From assembly GCA_963920705.1 (NCBI GenBank), contig OY987233.1:10341459-10405458 (forward strand): a stretch of DNA of 64,000 nucleotides, given 5' to 3'. Source of the stretch: Odiellus spinosus. Its lineage: Eukaryota > Arthropoda > Arachnida > Opiliones > Phalangiidae. The notes beneath the pieces were generated by a model. That model searched no databases. It was not told the origin of the DNA and worked only from the letters and a program-made list of their open reading frames with translations. Each line of letters starts with the position of its first letter. Within the stretch, counting starts at the first letter, position 1. Of the stretch, positions 60,301 through 64,000 are shown piece by piece. A program made the translations under genes and the position numbers.

Positions 60301-62914
60301 AAAAAGTCCTTAACAGCAAACACGTTTTACTGTAGGTGATAAACATTCGAAGGTAGGGACGCTGTTTAGCGTAATAAATTACACCACCCAGCACGCGCAA
60401 ACTTCCTGACGCGCCATTGTCTAAGGGCAAATGTTTAAAGGGAAGGCGAATAGGAAAATGATGTGACTTTTTTATCTAGCTAAAAATAGAACAAGTTTGC
60501 GCAATAAAACTTTCAGAAAGTGTCTCCGAATTGTTCAAAAAATCGAAAACAGTTTGATTTTGTGATTCAATTAAAAGAAGAAGCTATGATCAACAGACTT
60601 CAGTTTTCTTAATAAAATCCCGCGTCACTCGCTGCGGCACCCTCTTTGAATCGCGCTAAATCTTGTTCTTTGTTATTTTCACACGCACAATCGCGCGTAC
60701 AAAAGCGCGTGTCGCGGATATTTTACGAAGCCTATTGATTATTCTCCTTTTAGTTAAATGCCAAAATCTTTTTTAAATTTTTTACACAATTCAGACACAT
60801 TGCCGAATATTTTAATAAGTAAACAAGTGCTATTCTTATTAGTACAATGTAAAAAAACTATTTTCATCTTCATCCTCCGTTTACACTATTTATTTTTGTT
60901 ATAAAGCTGGATATTATTAGTTTAAAAGGAGACTATTGACGAATTCGAAATTTCCATACTCATAGACCAACTTCAAAGGGTACAAATATAATGATGAATT
61001 ATCACAAAAGATGGCACGCCTGCGCCTCACTATCTCTCGCTCTTGTACACCCGTTGCTGTAGGAAATGCGTCAAGTCTCGAAGCGCGAGGGGAAGGCTTA
61101 CCGCCTATTTTGTCTCTCTCGTCATAGTTTAGCCAATCAGTATAGGATCAGAATGGGAATTACGATAGCGGCATCTCTTAACAGAACGGAAACAAATATG
61201 ATTTAATATTATGTTTTAAAGTAACTGTAGTATTTTTTTTTTTTTTTTTTTCTCCTTTAAAAAGACGAGCTAGGGCTTGTAAAGCCTTACAGCTCCAAAT
61301 TACAAAAAAAGATGAAAAAACATATTTAAACTCAGGGTTGTATCGACAAATAAACTGGGTGGTGGCGACAATTAAACTGATGGTAGTACAAGTCATGCAG
61401 CTCCTGATATAGACTAAATTTGCAGATGCCCACGAAGTTTAGATTTAAATTGGCTAATAGATCGAATAGTAATTAATTTCAACAAATTTTCCGTTTCACC
61501 CGCCATCCTTCATGGCCAAATTCGATGCTTTTGACGCGCGTATCTTTTCTAAGCTTAAGGCGACAGGTGATTAGACGAGAAGTGTCTACTTTAAAAAAAC
61601 TTCTCTAATAGAATAAGTACTTTAAAAGTTAAGAAAAAATTGATTGGGGGACATTTTTACATAAAGAAACAATTAAAAGGACTTGATTTTCATATAATAG
61701 TACCCCATTATGATGACTTAGTTTAGGCTAACTTAAAATACATATTTCGTTTACGCCGAGATATTATTTTTAATCTAATTTTTTAACTCTACAGCACTGT
61801 TTATATAAGATTATTTTGGGGCGAAGTTGAGTAAAATTCTAAAAACTATAAAAGTAAAAGTCCCAAAATTCAATGGTGTAAAAAACAAACTATTTACTAA
61901 GCTGCTAAATCAAATTTTTAATACATATTAAGAATATAGTAGTAGTAAACCAACTCAATCTGCTTATTTTGCCTATTTTATACCCAACCTTAAATAATTA
62001 TAACCTTTAATTAATTCGGTTTTACTCTACTAAATCACAGCTTCCTATTCTATTAAAATAATAATTAATCCAGCCTAATTATTATTCGAATAAATGTTAT
62101 TGAATATACCATTGCTTAAACTTTCAAGACTGAATTTGTAGGCAAGATTAAAGTGTTATGCCAAAACAACTTCAAGCCAAAACGAATAAGACTACCTTGC
62201 TAACTTGCTTTTCGATATTTTAATACAAATACACCTTACTATAAAGTCCCCTAGAATATTTTCTGAAGCTTATCGCCATCTAGTGGAGGAGAGAAAAAAT
62301 TCTTCCAATGAAATTCGAGTTTGTCGCCATTGTCGGGAGTGATTTTCGTCAATCTTTTGAAAATCACTCCCAAAACTTCCCCTCCAAGAATGGGAAGGAA
62401 GAGATAAAAAACTTTCACTCTCTATCCTAGAGTGAACCTACAATTCCATGGTTCCTTCTTTCGGGGGAATGAAATGACTCTAAATCCCCCTCATTCCCAT
62501 CGCGAATGAGAATGACTCTCGCGGAAAATTTCATTCCCACTCGCGAGAGTGAGAATGAGAAAATCTTTCGGTAAGAGTTTCGATTTTTGAGTGAGAATTT
62601 TGCCCAATGTTTAGATTCGCGAATCTGCCCACCACTGTTCATATCATATGTCAAAAAGCAAAGGCTTAACGAAACCCAGTAGCAAAATACGGTTTTAACA
62701 TACCTGGCATAGACCAAACACGCTGGTTGTAAAACTTATTGTTCGTAAAGCTTTTGGATAGTAGAAAATAACCGGTATAACACGTAACTAAGCAATATAA
62801 TATAATTACCGCAATTACAATTCTCTTCAATGTAATGGCCATTGTTCCATGCCTAGGCCATGTACTATCCCCGACCCGACTCTTGACCTCGACAGGCTCG
62901 ATTCTTAGAGCCAT
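57345..62914 (-). CDS. RXYLT1: Ribitol-5-phosphate xylosyltransferase 1 (TMEM5), 6 exons
   Basis: Golgi type II membrane glycosyltransferase. Human RXYLT1 adds xylose to ribitol-5-phosphate on the core M3 O-mannose glycan of alpha-dystroglycan. Exons, 5' to 3': 62914-62704, 58914-58690, 58621-58522, 58452-58147, 58077-57907, 57810-57345; phases agree and give 492 aa (human 443). The N-terminal exon encodes one hydrophobic segment (about residues 28-48, IVIAVIILYCLVTCYTGYF). The rest matches RXYLT1 in order: EIWGKAAIG, LYLWEHIF, FRTGPGVIP, LILVLNG, LALVVLGSEQCRNEW, QWPLGVATYRNFP, CNFLGTIY, HWQAQES, LSPVGMNSECYRIYEA, GSVPVIEDVMTPGRCGN, GAPVIFVKDW. The EAMSLGSVPVIED stretch is the exostosin-like sugar-nucleotide region. 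An acidic/basic insert in exon 2 (GKNNEESHEGDASKE) explains part of the extra length. Start: the first ATG at 62914; an internal ATG just before the membrane segment is an alternative. Intron 1 (58915-62703) holds a large transposon. Confidence 0.93.
59825..60260. repeat. 44-bp minisatellite
   Basis: Eight head-to-tail units of exactly 44 bp start at 59825, 59869, 59913, 59957, 60001, 60045, 60089 and 60133. Units 2-6 are essentially identical (GCATATATGTATCAGTTGTA followed by TTAGTATTAATACTTAATAT and CATT); units 7-8 share a variant with AACACTTG and AAAATT. A degenerate tail with ATATGTA/AACAAATAT runs to about 60260. Each unit contains the palindrome AGTATTAATACT. It lies inside the hAT-like element. 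Confidence 0.93.
60587..60742. mobile_element. Family G copy inside the hAT-like element
   Basis: CCCGCGTCACTCGCTGCGG at left, AAAAGCGCGTGTCGCGGATA then TTTTACGAAGCCTATTGATT at right. Nested within the larger transposon in RXYLT1 intron 1. Confidence 0.65.
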
Positions 62915-63063
62915 CTATTGACTAATCTTTACTAAAGTCTAAACTGGTGACCTCTTGGTCCTCACTTGTCGTGGCCTTCAGGACATGGTTATCCGGTTTT
63001 AGTTCCAGTTACCTAGGCTTAGTGTTTAAAGGTCTGTTTAATAGTTAAATATATAGTTAAACA
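62915..63063. promoter_or_regulatory. Short divergent (bidirectional) promoter region, RXYLT1 / TIMMDC1
   Basis: Only 149 bp separate the two start codons, which face away from each other. Both 5' untranslated regions and any core promoters must lie within this stretch, or overlap the first exons. No canonical TATA box is clear; an AT-rich patch (AATATATAG) lies close to the TIMMDC1 ATG. Inference from gene arrangement only. Confidence 0.45.
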
Positions 63064-63962
63064 ATGGATAATCCTATAGGTGGAATGGGTAGTGAAATAT
63101 ATCATCAAGATGTTACGGCATTTGATGATGAAACTGGAATGGACAGAATTAAAATGATTTTCCAAAAAAAGTAACTATTCCTTTTAGACTTATATATTCG
63201 AAAAGATTAATAACTTAAATATTTGTAATATAATTTGTAAAAATTCCAAGTTTGTACGAAGAAATTTCACCAGAATTAACTTTGATTCACATGGCTACTG
63301 TAAGCGGAGCATTAACTGGGGCTACTATAGGAGCAATGATTAACGGTCAAACTGCTAAAGAAGCTTGGTTGCGAAAAAATAAAGAGAGTCTATTCGTTGA
63401 CCCCATGGTAGCAAAGGTAACAACACGCAAATAAGTAGATTTGGTATTTGAACAATCACTCGAGGAAAATAAATTCCACAGAGATCCCTCCAGGATAAAA
63501 TGATTGTAGAAATACTTCAAGGAGGCATGAAATGGGGCATCAAATTTGGAATTCTTACTGGTGGATATTGGTAATTTAATAACTTATTATAATAGCAAAG
63601 TATAATCACTAAAAAAACAGTTTAACAGCTTAATAGCGTCTTCCGTCATGGCATACAGAAATGACGGAGGTTTCCTCGAACACGTCATTGCAGGAAGTAA
63701 GAACTTTAAACTATACAAACTTGATAATAATTTGTTTTATTATTTCTAGCCACATTGGGTACCATCTTTAGGATAAACCTTGGATTACGAGGCATGTTGG
63801 TGGGAGGTGTTTTAGGATTAACTTTAGGGTAAGTAAAACCAATGTTTCAATCAAAGTTTGGCTTTTAAATAAAAATCTGTTATAAAACATAGCCTAGCTT
63901 TGTACGTGATCAATTATAAAGCGTTTAGAATGGCTGAAGAATTACTTGCTCTTCAGAAATAA
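63064..63962 (+). CDS. TIMMDC1: Complex I assembly factor TIMMDC1 (6 exons)
   Basis: Tim17/22/23-family inner mitochondrial membrane protein. In vertebrates TIMMDC1 is a member of the MCIA-linked machinery that builds the membrane arm of respiratory complex I. Exons: 63064-63170, 63251-63416, 63482-63570, 63629-63696, 63750-63828, 63893-63962 (TAA). Phases agree and give 192 aa. The core aligns by eye with human TIMMDC1: GMDRIKMIF near the N terminus, then Gly-rich helices (TVSGALTGATIGAMING), GGMKWGIKFGILTGGY, SVMAYRNDGGFLEHVIAG, TLGTIFRINLGLRGMLVGG and a final GLALYVINYKAF helix. The human protein (285 aa) is longer, with N- and C-terminal extensions missing here, so this is a compact version with no obvious presequence. 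Introns are all 55-80 bp. It is divergently arranged with RXYLT1. Confidence 0.88.
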
Positions 63963-64000
63963 CCAATCTTAGGCTTAACTCGAGATTTTTGCACCTTGGC

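Larger units (their letters stand above)
59121..62637. mobile_element. hAT-like DNA transposon, non-autonomous, with 8-bp target duplication
   Basis: The element starts CAGTGGTGGGCAAAACGCGA and ends with the inverted counterpart CGCGAATCTGCCCACCACTG. It is flanked on both sides by the identical 8-mer TTCATATC (59113-59120 and 62638-62645), the target-site length and CAG/CTG end type of the hAT superfamily. The inverted ends extend, imperfectly, for about 350 bp: 59121-59475 against 62268-62637, both with repeated blocks such as GAATGAGAATG and TCATTCCCACTC, closing inward at CGCTAGATGGCAG / CGCCATCTAGTGG. The interior (3.5 kb in all) has a 44-bp minisatellite, a family-G copy, a T tract and AT-rich sequence, and no transposase reading frame, so it looks like a deletion or foreign-filler derivative. 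It sits in intron 1 of RXYLT1. Confidence 0.85.

Noticed and set aside
1-64000. Retroelements, tRNA or rRNA genes, CRISPR arrays
   Set aside because: I looked for reverse-transcriptase motifs, tRNA B-box words in context and regularly spaced direct repeats with unique spacers, and found none I could support.

Overview
The window looks like nuclear DNA of an arthropod, most likely a hexapod. It is AT-rich, host introns are mostly 50-150 bp with standard GT-AG ends, and the recognisable proteins look arthropod-like. The order cannot be told from the sequence alone. I saw no rRNA, tRNA, CRISPR array, bacterial operon or reverse-transcriptase element.

Layout: 1-22.5 kb holds no recognisable gene. 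It is a mosaic of short interspersed, palindromic repeats, some nested in one another, in AT-rich background. 22.5-46.4 kb (+) is a secreted-type animal haem peroxidase with 13 coding exons found. Its introns, above all a 12.5-kb intron between exons 5 and 6, are filled with the same repeat families. 46.4-49.2 kb is intergenic, with one possible orphan exon on the minus strand. 49.2-54.2 kb (-) is a complete 15-exon glutamate-cysteine ligase catalytic subunit gene (651 aa). 55.4-56.5 kb (+) is an intronless rhodopsin-family GPCR. 57.3-62.9 kb (-) is ribitol-5-phosphate xylosyltransferase 1 (RXYLT1), 6 exons; its first intron carries a 3.5-kb hAT-like element with a perfect 8-bp target duplication. 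63.06-63.96 kb (+) is the complex I assembly factor TIMMDC1, 6 exons, whose start lies about 150 bp from the RXYLT1 start in the opposite direction.

The genes do not form one pathway: they are glutathione synthesis, haem-peroxidase oxidation, dystroglycan glycosylation, respiratory complex I assembly and an orphan receptor. The most distinctive aspect of the window is its repeat ecology. At least seven recurrent families (called A to G here) occur many times. Several otherwise unrelated foldback families share the terminal motif TTTAAAGGGA. Insertion of one element into another can be read directly at four sites. Nothing here is clearly a new functional system. The best candidates for follow-up are the hAT-like element, the group sharing TTTAAAGG ends, and the receptor with a remodelled sodium pocket.
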